From Sedimentitalea sp039941015 (GTDB taxonomy: Bacteria > Pseudomonadota > Alphaproteobacteria > Rhodobacterales > Rhodobacteraceae): 64,000 nt of DNA. This document shows, piece after piece, positions 1 to 8,930 of the stretch (the first letter of the stretch is position 1; each line of letters opens with the position of its first letter). Under the pieces are notes generated by a model. It worked only from the letters and a program-made list of their open reading frames with translations, searched no databases and was not told the DNA's origin. The position numbers were made by a program, and so were the translations under genes. The stretch lies in assembly GCF_039941015.1 (NCBI RefSeq), contig NZ_JBDVFI010000053.1. The stretch is one strand, 5' to 3'.

Positions 1-520
1 GAATTGTCAGCCAATCTGCATCCAGTCGGATTTCATCCAACATCGTGTATGAGACCAACAGCGGTTTGTTTCGTGCCGCTTGCGCAATAACGCGGTGCAG
101 GGCACTGTCCCAAATTTCGTTGTCGGCATCCCCTAAATCGACCATCAGCCTTTCGGCGATGGCACGCAACTGCGCAATCTCTTCGGGTCTGATCCGGCTC
201 GCGCACAGCGCGGCCAGTTCCGGTTCGATGCACAGCCGCGCTTCCATCATCTGGATCGCGTTGGTTTCCCCTGCGATACGCGCTGCCAGTTCGGCGGTTG
301 GATCTGTGGCCTGCCCGGCAAAGGTCCCGGCTCCGCGTTTGCGCCAAATCAGGCCTTCGGTTTCCAGCTGAGCCAGAGCCCGCCGGACCTGTCGTCGCCC
401 GATGCGGAATTGTTCGGACAGGGCACGCTCGCTGGGAAGGCGGCCAGTCTCTCCCAATTCTCCGGTGTCCAGCAGGCCGAGAATTCGGTCACGGGCCTGT
501 TTGGCGGTGTCGGTCTGCAT
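1..520 (-). CDS. GntR-family regulator, FCD type (3' end missing)
   Basis: DNA-binding repressor whose C-terminal FCD domain normally binds a small organic acid. About 173 residues are visible before the gene runs off the left edge. The winged helix fills residues 1-70, with the GntR signature LPSERALSEQFRIGRRQVRR, and the all-helical FCD domain follows (MEARLCIEPELAALCAS). I chose the ATG at 520, with AGGAG 12 bases upstream; a TTG three bases after that AGGAG is an alternative. It is the last visible gene of the minus-strand operon that starts at 8570, 21 bases after the DUF1028 gene, so it probably controls that operon. The 13-bp-arm palindrome upstream of 8570 is the likely operator (inference). 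Confidence 0.88.
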   Translation of the reverse strand, partial: MQTDTAKQARDRILGLLDTGELGETGRLPSERALSEQFRIGRRQVRRALAQLETEGLIWRKRGAGTFAGQATDPTAELAARIAGETNAIQMMEARLCIEPELAALCASRIRPEEIAQLRAIAERLMVDLGDADNEIWDSALHRVIAQAARNKPLLVSYTMLDEIRLDADWLTI

Positions 521-541
521 CCGAGCCAAGGTCTCCTGTCT

Positions 542-1288
542 TCAGCGGTCTGTTGCGCGCGAGCGGCTTGGCTGGCCCTCATTTCGCAGACGCTCTTGCT
601 GTTTTTCGATCTGGTCGTCCAGCATCTTGCGGTCGGTCAGGCCCGAAAAATCATCGGAGGTTGCCATCGCGTCGGCAAAGGCGAGGTAGCGTTCCTGTGC
701 AACTGCAAAGAGCCGTTCCAGCTCGTCCAGAGGTTCCTCGTGATCATCGACTCTCAGGTCAAGCCAGGGATGCGCCTCGCCACGGTGTATGACGAGCGCC
801 GCCGCCTGCCGCCCGCGTTTGTCTCCACCGGCGGCTTCACCCGCCTGCATCGCAGCCAACAACCGCTCGGCAAAGGGCAGGTCCACTTGGGTTCGGAAAG
901 TTTGCGCCATAGCGTCGATCACCTCGGGGCCGACCAGCATGTTGCCTGCAACTGAAAACCCCTCACCAGTCATGTGCCCGGCCCAATCGGTACATTCGGC
1001 ACCGGTATGGGTAGCAAAATTGCCATTCTCGTCAACCATATGGCATTGGCGCAGGCTTTCGGCGGCATCACGCTCGACCAAATCTGACAGCACCGATTCT
1101 GCCGGTTCGCCCGCGTCAAGACGGATACGCCCCTCGGTGCCCCAGATCGGGTTGCAAAAAGCCTGGCTGGCGATCGCAGAGCGGCGGCCAATATAGGGGA
1201 CCACCGCACCGCAGGCGAAGAACCGGCTGGCAACGGCTATACCGAGATCGCCAGTTTCCGCGTCGCGGGCGACAATGGAAAAGGTCAT
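542..1288 (-). CDS. DUF1028 family protein (Ntn-hydrolase superfamily)
   Basis: A 248-residue protein of the DUF1028 family (COG3342), which is assigned to the Ntn-hydrolase superfamily and has no settled substrate. The N-terminus MTFSIVARDAETGDLGIAVA is the family hallmark. The gene overlaps the end of the gamma-glutamyltransferase gene by four bases (ATGA), which fixes the start at 1288. A much longer open frame continues upstream, but it only reads antisense-like sequence inside ggt. No signal peptide is evident, so the product should be cytoplasmic. Its neighbour ggt is also an Ntn-hydrolase, so a joint role in cleaving an imported amide or peptide is plausible but unproven. Confidence 0.88.
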   Translation of the reverse strand: MTFSIVARDAETGDLGIAVASRFFACGAVVPYIGRRSAIASQAFCNPIWGTEGRIRLDAGEPAESVLSDLVERDAAESLRQCHMVDENGNFATHTGAECTDWAGHMTGEGFSVAGNMLVGPEVIDAMAQTFRTQVDLPFAERLLAAMQAGEAAGGDKRGRQAAALVIHRGEAHPWLDLRVDDHEEPLDELERLFAVAQERYLAFADAMATSDDFSGLTDRKMLDDQIEKQQERLRNEGQPSRSRATDR

Positions 1289-3075
1289 CGTCCCACCGCG
1301 TAGGCTTGCATCAGGCGCGGCGTGGCAGCGGCCCGCAACATACCATCTGCCTCGCGCATGGCAGCCGTAAGTCGCCCGACCGCCCAAGGGTCGGATACGG
1401 TGACGAGATGGCCGCGTTTGCGCAATTCGTCGATCACCGCATCGCCAAAGGCAGGCTCCAGCATCATTTCGCCCGCCTTGACCTCGCGCGGGAAGAAGCT
1501 GCCTTGGAAATGCATGGTGTGAAACAGAGGCGCGTCCATACCTTCTTGTAGACCCAGCCCATGATGCACAAGGCGCAGGAACCAGATCAGTTGCCATTGG
1601 TCTTGTTGGTCGCCACCGGGGGTGCCAAAGACCAGCCGCGCCCCATCTTTTTCGGCAAAGGATGGTGTCAGAGTCGTGCGGGGGCGGCGTTTTGGGCCAA
1701 GAGAGGTCGGCACCCCGTCGATCAACCAGAACATTTGCGCCCGCGAGTTGAGAGGAAAGCCGAGGCCCGGAATAACCGGGCTGCTTTGCAGCCATCCGCC
1801 CGATGGCGTCGCCGCCACCATGTTGCCCCAGCGGTCGATCACATCCAGATGCACGGTGTCGCCGCGCTTTTCCGTCAGATGCGCCATCGTGGGTTCCTGC
1901 GCGGCAACGCCTTCAACACCAAAACCGCGGGTCGCGCGGTCGAGATAGGCGTCGGCCAGATGCTCAAACCCCGGTACCCGACCCGGTCGCTGTTCCAGAG
2001 ATGCTGTATCGTCGATCAGCTTTGCCCGCTCGGCACCGTATTCGTCCGACAGAAGGTAATCCATCGGGATTTCGCTGAAATCCGGATCGCCGTAATAGGC
2101 TTCGCGGTCGGCATAGGCGAGTTTCATCGCCTCTACGATCACATGCACGAACTCGGCCCCGTTCGGGTCCATCGCACCAAGATCGAAGTTTTTCAGGATC
2201 GACAGGGTCTGGAGCAACACCGGCCCCTGACTCCAAGCTTGGGTCTTGTGCACCGTCCAGCCGTGATATTCGAGAGTCAGGGTCTCTTCGTAGCTGGCGC
2301 GCCAATCGGCCATGTCGGACGGGGCCAGCACCGCGCTGTGCTTTTCCTCGGACACATCCATTACTTTGGCGTCCTTAAGATAGTCGAAGATCGCGGTGGC
2401 TACGAACCCCTCTCGCCATTCTGCGCGGGCGGCGTCAATGGCCGCGGCGCGATCCCCGGCTGCCTCATCGGCAACCGTTGCCAACCGGTCGTACGTGTCA
2501 GCAAGATCGGGGTTTTTGAAAAGGGCGTTTGCGGCGGGCGCATTGCCGTCTGGAGCCCAAACGGCCGCAGATGAGGGCCATTCGGCTTCAAAGAAGTCCT
2601 GCAATCCAGCGATGGTATCAGCGACACGGGGCAGCATCGGATGACCATCCCGCGCATAATCAATCGCCGGCTGTAGTACCTCGCGCAGGCTCATTGTTCC
2701 ATGGTCGCGCAGCATCATCAGCCAGCCATCAAATGCACCCGGCACGACCGTGGCCAAAAGTCCCGAACCGGGGATCAGTTTCAGGCCCAAGTCGGTAAAG
2801 TGGTCAATCGTGGCGGCAGCGGGTGCCACGGCCTGCGCGCAGAGGACTTTGGTATCGCCAGTTTCGGCAGAGTGAATGATTGCTGGCATGTCACCGGCCG
2901 GACCATTCAGGTGCGGTTCGACAATTTGCAGCACGAATGCGGTCGCCACGGCGGCATCGAACGCATTGCCGCCCTTTTCAAGGACGCCAAAACCGACCGA
3001 CGAGGCCAGCCAATGTGTCGAGGTTACGACGCCGAATGTGCCGCGAATTTCGGGGCGGGTGGTAAAGTCTGACAT
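1285..3075 (-). CDS. ggt: Gamma-glutamyltransferase family protein
   Basis: A 596-residue Ntn-hydrolase of the gamma-glutamyltransferase family. These proteins cleave themselves at a Thr that becomes the N-terminal nucleophile of the small subunit. The probable processing Thr is Thr407 in RGDTVHLDVIDRWGN, and the N-terminal EKGGNAFDAAVA motif is present. Classical enzymes carry a signal peptide and act in the periplasm. No signal sequence is visible here, so a cytoplasmic, YwrD-like form is likely. I chose ATG 3075 (MSDFTTRPEIRG); the open frame continues upstream into the permease gene but without family similarity. The gene lies 14 bases after a permease gene, so its substrate may be what the transporter brings in. 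Confidence 0.9.
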   Translation of the reverse strand: MSDFTTRPEIRGTFGVVTSTHWLASSVGFGVLEKGGNAFDAAVATAFVLQIVEPHLNGPAGDMPAIIHSAETGDTKVLCAQAVAPAAATIDHFTDLGLKLIPGSGLLATVVPGAFDGWLMMLRDHGTMSLREVLQPAIDYARDGHPMLPRVADTIAGLQDFFEAEWPSSAAVWAPDGNAPAANALFKNPDLADTYDRLATVADEAAGDRAAAIDAARAEWREGFVATAIFDYLKDAKVMDVSEEKHSAVLAPSDMADWRASYEETLTLEYHGWTVHKTQAWSQGPVLLQTLSILKNFDLGAMDPNGAEFVHVIVEAMKLAYADREAYYGDPDFSEIPMDYLLSDEYGAERAKLIDDTASLEQRPGRVPGFEHLADAYLDRATRGFGVEGVAAQEPTMAHLTEKRGDTVHLDVIDRWGNMVAATPSGGWLQSSPVIPGLGFPLNSRAQMFWLIDGVPTSLGPKRRPRTTLTPSFAEKDGARLVFGTPGGDQQDQWQLIWFLRLVHHGLGLQEGMDAPLFHTMHFQGSFFPREVKAGEMMLEPAFGDAVIDELRKRGHLVTVSDPWAVGRLTAAMREADGMLRAAATPRLMQAYAVGR

Positions 3076-3089
3076 GTGGTCTCCGATGG

Positions 3090-3956
3090 TCAGTGTTCGC
3101 GCGGGTCCAGCGCATCGCGCAGCCCGTCGCCCAAAAGATTGAACCCCAGCACCACGAGGAAAATCGCGATGCCCGGCCACATGGCCATCCAGGGGGCTTG
3201 GTTGAGAAAATTCTTGGCAGTGTTCAGCATCGAGCCCCAACTGGGGGCTGGCGGTTGCTGACCCAACCCGAGAAACGACAGCGACGCCTCGGCGATGATC
3301 GCGGTGGCAATGGTCAATGTTGCCTGCACCAGGATTGGCGGCAGCACATTGGGAAAGATATAGCGGGTCAGGATACGCCGGTCAGGCAGGCCGATGGCGC
3401 GGGCGGATTCCACATAATCAGCCGTCTTGATCGTCAAGACCTGTCCGCGTGTCAGGCGCACAAAGATCGGCATGGCAGAAATGCCGATGGCAATCATGGC
3501 ATTGGTCAGGGATGGCCCGAGAAATGCGGCAAGTGCGATGGCCAGGATCAGGAATGGCGCCGCCAGCAGCGCCTCGGTGCAGCGTGAAATGATTGCGTCC
3601 GTCCAGCCGCCAAAATATCCGGCGACTATGCCCAAAGGCACGCCCAATAGAACCGCGATACCGACGGACACGACACCGGCCAGCAACGACGCCTGCGCAC
3701 CCCAGATCATGCGGGACAGCACATCGCGTCCGATTTCATCTGTACCGAAGGGGTGTGCCGCGGTCGGAGCTTTGCGCACAGCGCCCCAATCGGTCGCAGC
3801 CGGATCGGGGATTGGCAGCACCGGGGCCAGAATGGCGATCAGGATAAAGAACGCAACGAGGATACCGCCCAACATGGCGCTGCGATGACTGCGGAATTTC
3901 TTCCAGACGCGGTTTTGCGATTTTATCGCAAGAATGGGATCGGTTTGGGCGACCAT
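3090..3956 (-). CDS. Peptide/nickel-type ABC transporter permease (DppC-like)
   Basis: A 288-residue inner-membrane permease of the DppC/OppC family, one half of the channel of a binding-protein-dependent importer. The N-terminal cytoplasmic tail leads into a first membrane helix (residues about 28-50), then the DPAATDWGAVRKAPTAAHPFG loop ending in GTDEIGRDVLSR, typical of DppC. The EAA loop that docks the ATPase is visible around YIFPNVLPPILVQATLTIA. The start is one base after the stop of the DppB-like gene, showing tight operon packing. The substrate class cannot be read from the permease. The ggt and DUF1028 genes downstream suggest an amide or gamma-glutamyl compound (inference). Confidence 0.93.
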   Translation of the reverse strand: MVAQTDPILAIKSQNRVWKKFRSHRSAMLGGILVAFFILIAILAPVLPIPDPAATDWGAVRKAPTAAHPFGTDEIGRDVLSRMIWGAQASLLAGVVSVGIAVLLGVPLGIVAGYFGGWTDAIISRCTEALLAAPFLILAIALAAFLGPSLTNAMIAIGISAMPIFVRLTRGQVLTIKTADYVESARAIGLPDRRILTRYIFPNVLPPILVQATLTIATAIIAEASLSFLGLGQQPPAPSWGSMLNTAKNFLNQAPWMAMWPGIAIFLVVLGFNLLGDGLRDALDPREH

Positions 3957-3957
3957 A

Positions 3958-4902
3958 TTATTGCCCCCTCAGACGTGGGTTCAACAGAACGTACAGCACG
4001 TCTGCCAAGAGATTCATTAGAATGAAACCAATGGCCGTCACCAGAACGATGCCCTGCACCACGGCGTAATCGCGGTTGAATACCGCATCAACCACCAGCT
4101 TGCCAAAACCGGGGATGGTAAAGATCTGTTCGGTCAGGACCGCACCCGCAATCAACTCGCCAAACAACAGCGCCGTCAGCGTAACGATTGGTGTCAGCGC
4201 ATTGCGGAAGGCATGTTTCAACACCACCCGCTTTTCCAGAACGCCCTTGGCGCGGGCCGTACGGATATAGTCTTGTTGCAGCACCTCCAGCATGGCCGAA
4301 CGGGTGTGCCGCATCAACGTTGCAGCCAGCGCTGTTCCAAGAACGAAGGCTGGCATGATCATTACGGTGATGGATTTCACCGGGTCTTCGGAAAACGGCA
4401 TATAGCCTGAGGCGGGCAAAAGCTGCCACTTCACCGAGACCAGCAGGATCAACATGATGCCAAGCCAGAAATTCGGGATCGACAAGCCCGACAGCGCCAC
4501 AACATTGGCGATGTAATCGGTGATCGTGCCTTTCTTGACCGCAGACAGAATGCCCGCCGGAATACCAATCAGAAGCGCAAAGGCCATTGCCATCAGCGCC
4601 AGTTGGATTGTCACGGGCAGTTTTTGCCCGATCAATTCCAGAACCGGCTGGTTGGTACGCAGGGATATCCCTAGATCGCCGGTCAGCGCGTTGCCAACCC
4701 AGGTGACATATTGCACCGGGATCGGATCATTCAGGCGGTATTTTTCGCGCAGGAATTCCAGAACCTCGGGGTCGCGCTCTTCGCCCGCCATTGCCAGCAC
4801 CGGATCACCGGGCAGCAATTTCTGCAAGGCAAAGACGAACATCGAGATCAGGATGATCGTCGGGATCGCGATGACAACGCGGCGAAGGATGAAGGACAGC
4901 AT
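3958..4902 (-). CDS. Peptide/nickel-type ABC transporter permease (DppB-like)
   Basis: A 314-residue permease of the DppB/OppB family, the partner of the DppC-like protein encoded directly downstream. It begins with MLSFILRRVVIAIPTI, the standard DppB N-terminal helix. The conserved LPGDPVLAMAGEERDPE segment follows, and the EAA loop is near HAFRNALTPIVTLTALLFGE. About six membrane helices are expected. It is separated from the binding-protein gene by 58 bases containing a stem-loop. This may lower permease expression relative to the binding protein. Confidence 0.93.
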   Translation of the reverse strand: MLSFILRRVVIAIPTIILISMFVFALQKLLPGDPVLAMAGEERDPEVLEFLREKYRLNDPIPVQYVTWVGNALTGDLGISLRTNQPVLELIGQKLPVTIQLALMAMAFALLIGIPAGILSAVKKGTITDYIANVVALSGLSIPNFWLGIMLILLVSVKWQLLPASGYMPFSEDPVKSITVMIMPAFVLGTALAATLMRHTRSAMLEVLQQDYIRTARAKGVLEKRVVLKHAFRNALTPIVTLTALLFGELIAGAVLTEQIFTIPGFGKLVVDAVFNRDYAVVQGIVLVTAIGFILMNLLADVLYVLLNPRLRGQ

Positions 4903-4923
4903 GGACTGGGCTTTCGAAGTGAG

Positions 4924-4953
4924 GCGGCCCGCGCACTACAAGGCGCAGGCCGC
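4924..4953 (-). terminator. Stem-loop between binding-protein and permease genes
   Basis: Inverted repeat with 11-bp arms and one mismatch (GCGGCCCGCGC and GCGCAGGCCGC) around an 8-base loop, in the gap between the binding-protein stop (4961) and the permease start (4902). No T-run follows on the minus strand, so it is more likely an mRNA-stabilising or attenuating hairpin than a full terminator. Confidence 0.5.
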
Positions 4954-4960
4954 GGACGGA

Positions 4961-6487
4961 TCAGCCGTCTTTTTTCATGCCTTCCAGACGGATCATTCCA
5001 TCGGGATAGGGAACAAAACCACTGATCCCGCTATCCAGCGCCCAGATCCAGGTCTGGTGATAGATGACCATGCGGGGCAGGTCTTCGGCCAGGATATCGC
5101 GGGCCGCGTCATATGCGACCTTGCGTACCGCAGGATCCGTCGAGGCGCGGGCTTCGTTCATCAGCCGATCCACATCCGGGTTGGAATACTTGCTGTCGTT
5201 GATGCCACCGCCAGTGGTCACGAACTGGTGGTTGTTTCCGTCCGGATCGACCCGGCCGGACCAACCGATCTGGCTTGCCTGGTAATCGCCTGCTGATTGA
5301 TCTGACAACAGCGTGGCAAATTCCTTGGACGTGATCGTAATGTTGATCCCGGCCTCGGCCGCCATGGCCTGCACGACCTGCATCAGTTGCAGCGGCACGG
5401 TGGTATTGGGCACCTGTACCTCAAGGTCAATTCCGTCAGGGAACCCTGCCTCGGCAAGGAGCGCCTTGGCTTTTTCGACATCGCGAGCAGGCACCGTGTG
5501 GTTGGCGTTGTACCAAGGCGAATTCGGCGGCACCGGCTGGTTGCCAGCGGCAAAGGCGCCGTCAAACACCACTTGATTGATGGCTTCACGGTCAATCGCA
5601 TAGTTCAATGCCTGACGCAGACGTTTGTCATTGCCCCAGGGATTATCACCTTTTTCGCCATTGGCGACGTTGAAGGTGATGCCCTGGTAGCCCAACGATA
5701 CAGCGCTTTCGACCTGAATGCCGTCATCCCCTTTTGCTTGGCCCAGATCAGTCGCGGCGAGACGTTCGATCATGTCGACATCGCCGGATTGAAGGTTGGC
5801 CAGACGCACGGTGGTGTCAGGGATCGGCAGGTAAGTCACGCTGTCAAAATTGATCTCACCGGCGTTCCAATAGTCCGCAAACCTGTTAAGCACTATGCGA
5901 TCCTGCGCCACACGCTCGCCAAAGCTGAAAGGACCGGAGCAGACCGGGTTCAGCCCGAAATCAGCGCCTGCCTCGGCGGCGGCCGTCGGCGATACCATCA
6001 TGCCCGAACGATCCGCAAACTGCGCCAGCAGGGTGGCGTCGGGCCCGGTCAGGTTGAATTTGATTTCATACTCGCCAAGCACTTCGGTGCTCTCTACCGA
6101 TTTCAGTTCCGATTTGCGGCGGGATTCCTCCATCGTTTTGCTGCGTTCGATATTGGCGGCGACGGCCTCGGCGTTGAAGGGTGTCCCGTCATGGAAAACA
6201 ACGCCTTCGCGCAGCTTCATCGTCAGGGCCGTGCCGTCTTCGGAGTATTCCCATTCAGTTGCAAGCTGAGGAATGAATTCCAGATCCGGTGTGATATCCA
6301 CCAGCTTGTCGCAGAGCGCAGTGTAAACAATGCGCCCGACAAAGGTACGCGACTGGTCCGGATCCAGCACATCGGCATCCGACTGCAAGGCAATGCGCAG
6401 ATCGGCAGCAGACGCCGCATTTGCGCCCAACCCAAGCGCGGTAGCGCCCAGCAGTGCGGCCAGCAGGGTCGATTTGGAAAGGGTCAT
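4961..6487 (-). CDS. ABC transporter periplasmic substrate-binding protein, peptide/nickel type
   Basis: A 508-residue SBP_bac_5 family protein that captures substrate in the periplasm for the DppB/DppC-like channel. A Sec signal peptide covers about residues 1-29 (MTLSKSTLLAALLGATALGL, ending near ANAASAAD). The mature part has the family features TPDLEFIPQLATEWEYSEDG and LREGVVFHDGTPFNAE. I chose ATG 6487, which has AGGAGA just upstream and overlaps the preceding ATPase stop as ATGA. The longer open frame upstream lacks a signal peptide at its start. The ligand is unknown. Operon partners suggest a peptide-like or gamma-glutamyl compound. Confidence 0.93.
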   Translation of the reverse strand: MTLSKSTLLAALLGATALGLGANAASAADLRIALQSDADVLDPDQSRTFVGRIVYTALCDKLVDITPDLEFIPQLATEWEYSEDGTALTMKLREGVVFHDGTPFNAEAVAANIERSKTMEESRRKSELKSVESTEVLGEYEIKFNLTGPDATLLAQFADRSGMMVSPTAAAEAGADFGLNPVCSGPFSFGERVAQDRIVLNRFADYWNAGEINFDSVTYLPIPDTTVRLANLQSGDVDMIERLAATDLGQAKGDDGIQVESAVSLGYQGITFNVANGEKGDNPWGNDKRLRQALNYAIDREAINQVVFDGAFAAGNQPVPPNSPWYNANHTVPARDVEKAKALLAEAGFPDGIDLEVQVPNTTVPLQLMQVVQAMAAEAGINITITSKEFATLLSDQSAGDYQASQIGWSGRVDPDGNNHQFVTTGGGINDSKYSNPDVDRLMNEARASTDPAVRKVAYDAARDILAEDLPRMVIYHQTWIWALDSGISGFVPYPDGMIRLEGMKKDG

Positions 6488-7578
6488 GTCTGGTTCTCCT
6501 TGTTGGTTTCTTTGGTGGTCTCGCGCCGCTCGCTGGCGGCACGGTAGAGATCGAAACGGGCCTGCGCTGCAGGCGATCGTGCTTTTGCGCCGGGTCGGGG
6601 TGTCATCGCGCCTATCTCGCGCCAATAGTGACAGGCGGCGCCATGATTGGCCTCTTCCAGTATCGGAACCTCGGTTTTGCACCTGTTCTGGGCATGCGGG
6701 CAGCGCGGATGGAACCGACACCCGGCTGGAGGGTTCAGCGGGCTGGGTGTTTCCCCAAGTGCGTGGGCGATGGGCGTTCGGGCGGCATGTTCAGCCACCG
6801 GTATCGAGGCTAGCAAGAGCTGCGTATAGGGATGGCGTGCATTTTCGAACACGGCGTCAGTGGGGCCGCATTCGACGATCTGGCCCAGGTACATCACCGC
6901 CACCCTGTCGCTCATGTGGCGGATCACGGCAAGATCGTGCGCTATGATGACCAGTGTCAGGTCCAGATCTCGACCGAGATCCGCAAGCAGGTTGATCACC
7001 TGCGCCTGAACAGAAACGTCGAGCGCGGATACAGGTTCGTCCCCGATGATCAGTTTCGGGCCCGAGGCGAGGGCACGGGCAATACCGATACGCTGGCGTT
7101 GGCCACCCGAAAACTCATGCGGGTATCGATCAGCATGTTCCGGCATCAATCCGACCTGCGACAGCAACGTCCCCACGCGGTCGCGCCGGGCCTGTGCGGA
7201 CAGATCAGGCGCGTGTAGCTCCAACGGCTCTGCGATCAGCTTGCCAACCGTCAGCCGCGGGTTCAAAGACGAGTATGGGTCCTGAAAGATAAATTGCAAA
7301 TCGCCGCGCAGTTTGGTCAAGGCGATTCCGGATAGCGAGGCGATCGGTTCGCCATCAAATTCGACCTTGCCCGCAGTGGGAGTGAGTAGGCGCATCAGCA
7401 ATCGGGCGAGGGTGGACTTGCCACAGCCCGATTCACCAACGATGGCAAAGGTCTCGCCGCGTTTGATATCAAGTGACACGCCATCTACCGCATGGACCGT
7501 GTCTCCCTTTGCCAAGATACCGGCGTTGACGGTAAAATGCTTGATCAGATGGGTTGCCTTGAGAATGCTGTCGGTCAT
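6484..7578 (-). CDS. Peptide-type ABC transporter ATP-binding protein (DppF-like)
   Basis: A 364-residue ATPase of the oligopeptide/dipeptide importer class. It shows Walker A (GESGCGKS), the Q-loop region (FQDPYSSLNPR), the ABC signature (FSGGQRQRIGIARAL), Walker B (LIIGDEPVSALD) and the H-loop (IIAHDLAVIRHMSD). The C-terminal oligopeptide-transporter extension carries the Cys-rich RFHPRCPHAQNRC element. It overlaps the previous ATPase gene by four bases and the next gene by four bases, so all are translated from one message. The C-terminal tail of about 30 residues after that element is low-complexity. Confidence 0.93.
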   Translation of the reverse strand: MTDSILKATHLIKHFTVNAGILAKGDTVHAVDGVSLDIKRGETFAIVGESGCGKSTLARLLMRLLTPTAGKVEFDGEPIASLSGIALTKLRGDLQFIFQDPYSSLNPRLTVGKLIAEPLELHAPDLSAQARRDRVGTLLSQVGLMPEHADRYPHEFSGGQRQRIGIARALASGPKLIIGDEPVSALDVSVQAQVINLLADLGRDLDLTLVIIAHDLAVIRHMSDRVAVMYLGQIVECGPTDAVFENARHPYTQLLLASIPVAEHAARTPIAHALGETPSPLNPPAGCRFHPRCPHAQNRCKTEVPILEEANHGAACHYWREIGAMTPRPGAKARSPAAQARFDLYRAASERRETTKETNKENQT

Positions 7579-8570
7579 GCGCTGACCGCCTGCGATTGTT
7601 CAAGCGGCGCGAAATGACAGGCCACGCCATGGCCGCTGCCTATGTCACCCAGCGGTGGCGTCTGAGCGCAAATCTCGGCCGCAAACGGGCAACGGGTCCG
7701 GAACCGGCAGCCCGATGGCATCGCATCAATAGATGGAACTGTCCCGGCCACGGTGGCGAGACGCCCGCGCGCGCCTGTGAGCGACGGCATCGAGGCCATG
7801 AGACCGATCGTGTAGGGATGCTGAGGATCGTCGAATATTTGTTCTACCGGGCCGCGTTCTACGATCTGCCCGCCATACATAACCGCGACCGATGTGGCGA
7901 TTTCCGCAACCACGCCAAGATCATGGGTGATCATGATGGTGCCCATCTTCATCTGCTGCTGCAAATCACGGATCAGATCGAGAATCTGCGCCTGGATTGT
8001 CACGTCCAGAGCGGTGGTCGGTTCGTCCGCGATCAAGAGCGCGGGATTGTTGACCAATGCCATTGCGATCATTACCCGCTGACGCATTCCGCCGGACAAC
8101 TGGTGCGGATACTCTTTCAGTCGTCGGTCCGGGGCCGGGATGCCGACGCGCTTGAGCATGTCTTCGGCGCGGTTCATTGCTTCGGTCTTGCTCGTGGCTT
8201 GGTGGCACAGCACCGCTTCGGCAATCTGCTCGCCAATGCGAAAGGCAGGATTGAGTGATGTCATCGGCTCTTGAAAGATCATCGCCATGCGGTCACCACG
8301 CACGGCCGGAGGCAAGACTTCCTTGGTCAGTTCGTAGTCATGCCCGTCAAAATGCATCTGTCCAGACAGCACACGGGCAGCGCCTTTCGGCAGCAATCCC
8401 ATGATCGCCATCGACGTGACACTCTTTCCACATCCGGACTCGCCGACGATGCACAACGTCTGCCCTGACTGAACTTGCAGATCGACGCCGGTCACGACAG
8501 GCGCCGAATGCCCGCGAAATTGCAGGCTGAAATTACTGATCTCGAGCAAGGGGCTGTGCGTTTGCGTCAT
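7575..8570 (-). CDS. Peptide-type ABC transporter ATP-binding protein (DppD-like)
   Basis: A 331-residue ATPase, the first gene of the minus-strand transporter operon. Walker A is GESGCGKS, the signature is LSGGMRQRVMIAMAL and Walker B is LLIADEPTTALD. The C-terminal Cys-containing motif CRFRTRCPFAAEIC marks it as the DppD/OppD class. It pairs with the DppF-like ATPase encoded immediately downstream to power the two permeases. Placing both ATPases before the binding protein is less common than the dppABCDF order. The start at 8570 lies 20 bases from the palindrome at 8590-8618. Confidence 0.93.
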   Translation of the reverse strand: MTQTHSPLLEISNFSLQFRGHSAPVVTGVDLQVQSGQTLCIVGESGCGKSVTSMAIMGLLPKGAARVLSGQMHFDGHDYELTKEVLPPAVRGDRMAMIFQEPMTSLNPAFRIGEQIAEAVLCHQATSKTEAMNRAEDMLKRVGIPAPDRRLKEYPHQLSGGMRQRVMIAMALVNNPALLIADEPTTALDVTIQAQILDLIRDLQQQMKMGTIMITHDLGVVAEIATSVAVMYGGQIVERGPVEQIFDDPQHPYTIGLMASMPSLTGARGRLATVAGTVPSIDAMPSGCRFRTRCPFAAEICAQTPPLGDIGSGHGVACHFAPLEQSQAVSA

Positions 8571-8589
8571 GCCATCCGGGCTTCACTGT

Positions 8590-8618
8590 GTGCGAACCAA
8601 TTAACAATTGGTTCGCAC
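8590..8618. promoter_or_regulatory. Perfect palindrome, candidate GntR operator of the ABC/ggt operon
   Basis: Perfect inverted repeat with 13-base arms (GTGCGAACCAATT and AATTGGTTCGCAC) around a 3-base spacer AAC, centred at 8604. It lies 20 bases upstream of the first operon gene. FCD-type GntR regulators typically bind short palindromes, and an FCD regulator is encoded at the end of the operon. Operator function is an inference. The remaining sequence of this 360-base gap shows no gene. Confidence 0.6.
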
Positions 8619-8869
8619 CTGCTGTCAAGCGGACACAACAGAAATCTCTGGTGGCAATGGCAGGGTCGCAAAGGTTCCGGCGCGTCGCAGGCCGCTCTAC
8701 CAGCGGACACTTCCATCCAGTCAGAGCAGTCTGCCTTCGCAGTGATAACTGAATAACGGTCTTCAGCATCTAAGTGTTCTCGGGCTGCCGGAAACTTTGC
8801 GTCACGATCCAGCGTTTCCAACCAGAAAGAACCAGGAAAGAACCAGCGCCCACATTCTCTACAAGATGA

Positions 8870-8899
8870 CCGAACTCGGACGTCCCGAGTTTAGTTCGG
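8870..8899. terminator. Nested inverted repeats downstream of the ThDP gene
   Basis: Two alternative stems overlap here: AACTCGG/CCGAGTT (8873-8879 with 8885-8891) and an outer CCGAACT/AGTTCGG pair (8870-8876 with 8893-8899). They sit 31 bases beyond the stop of the minus-strand ThDP gene. There is no clear T-run, so a terminator or a small regulatory structure is only a possibility. Confidence 0.35.
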
Positions 8900-8930
8900 T
8901 CGCTTGGCCTCTAGTAAGGGTAGGGCGCCC

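Noticed and set aside
5387..6547. A 386-codon open frame on the plus strand
   Set aside because: It is the antisense shadow of the first binding-protein gene, with no family similarity.
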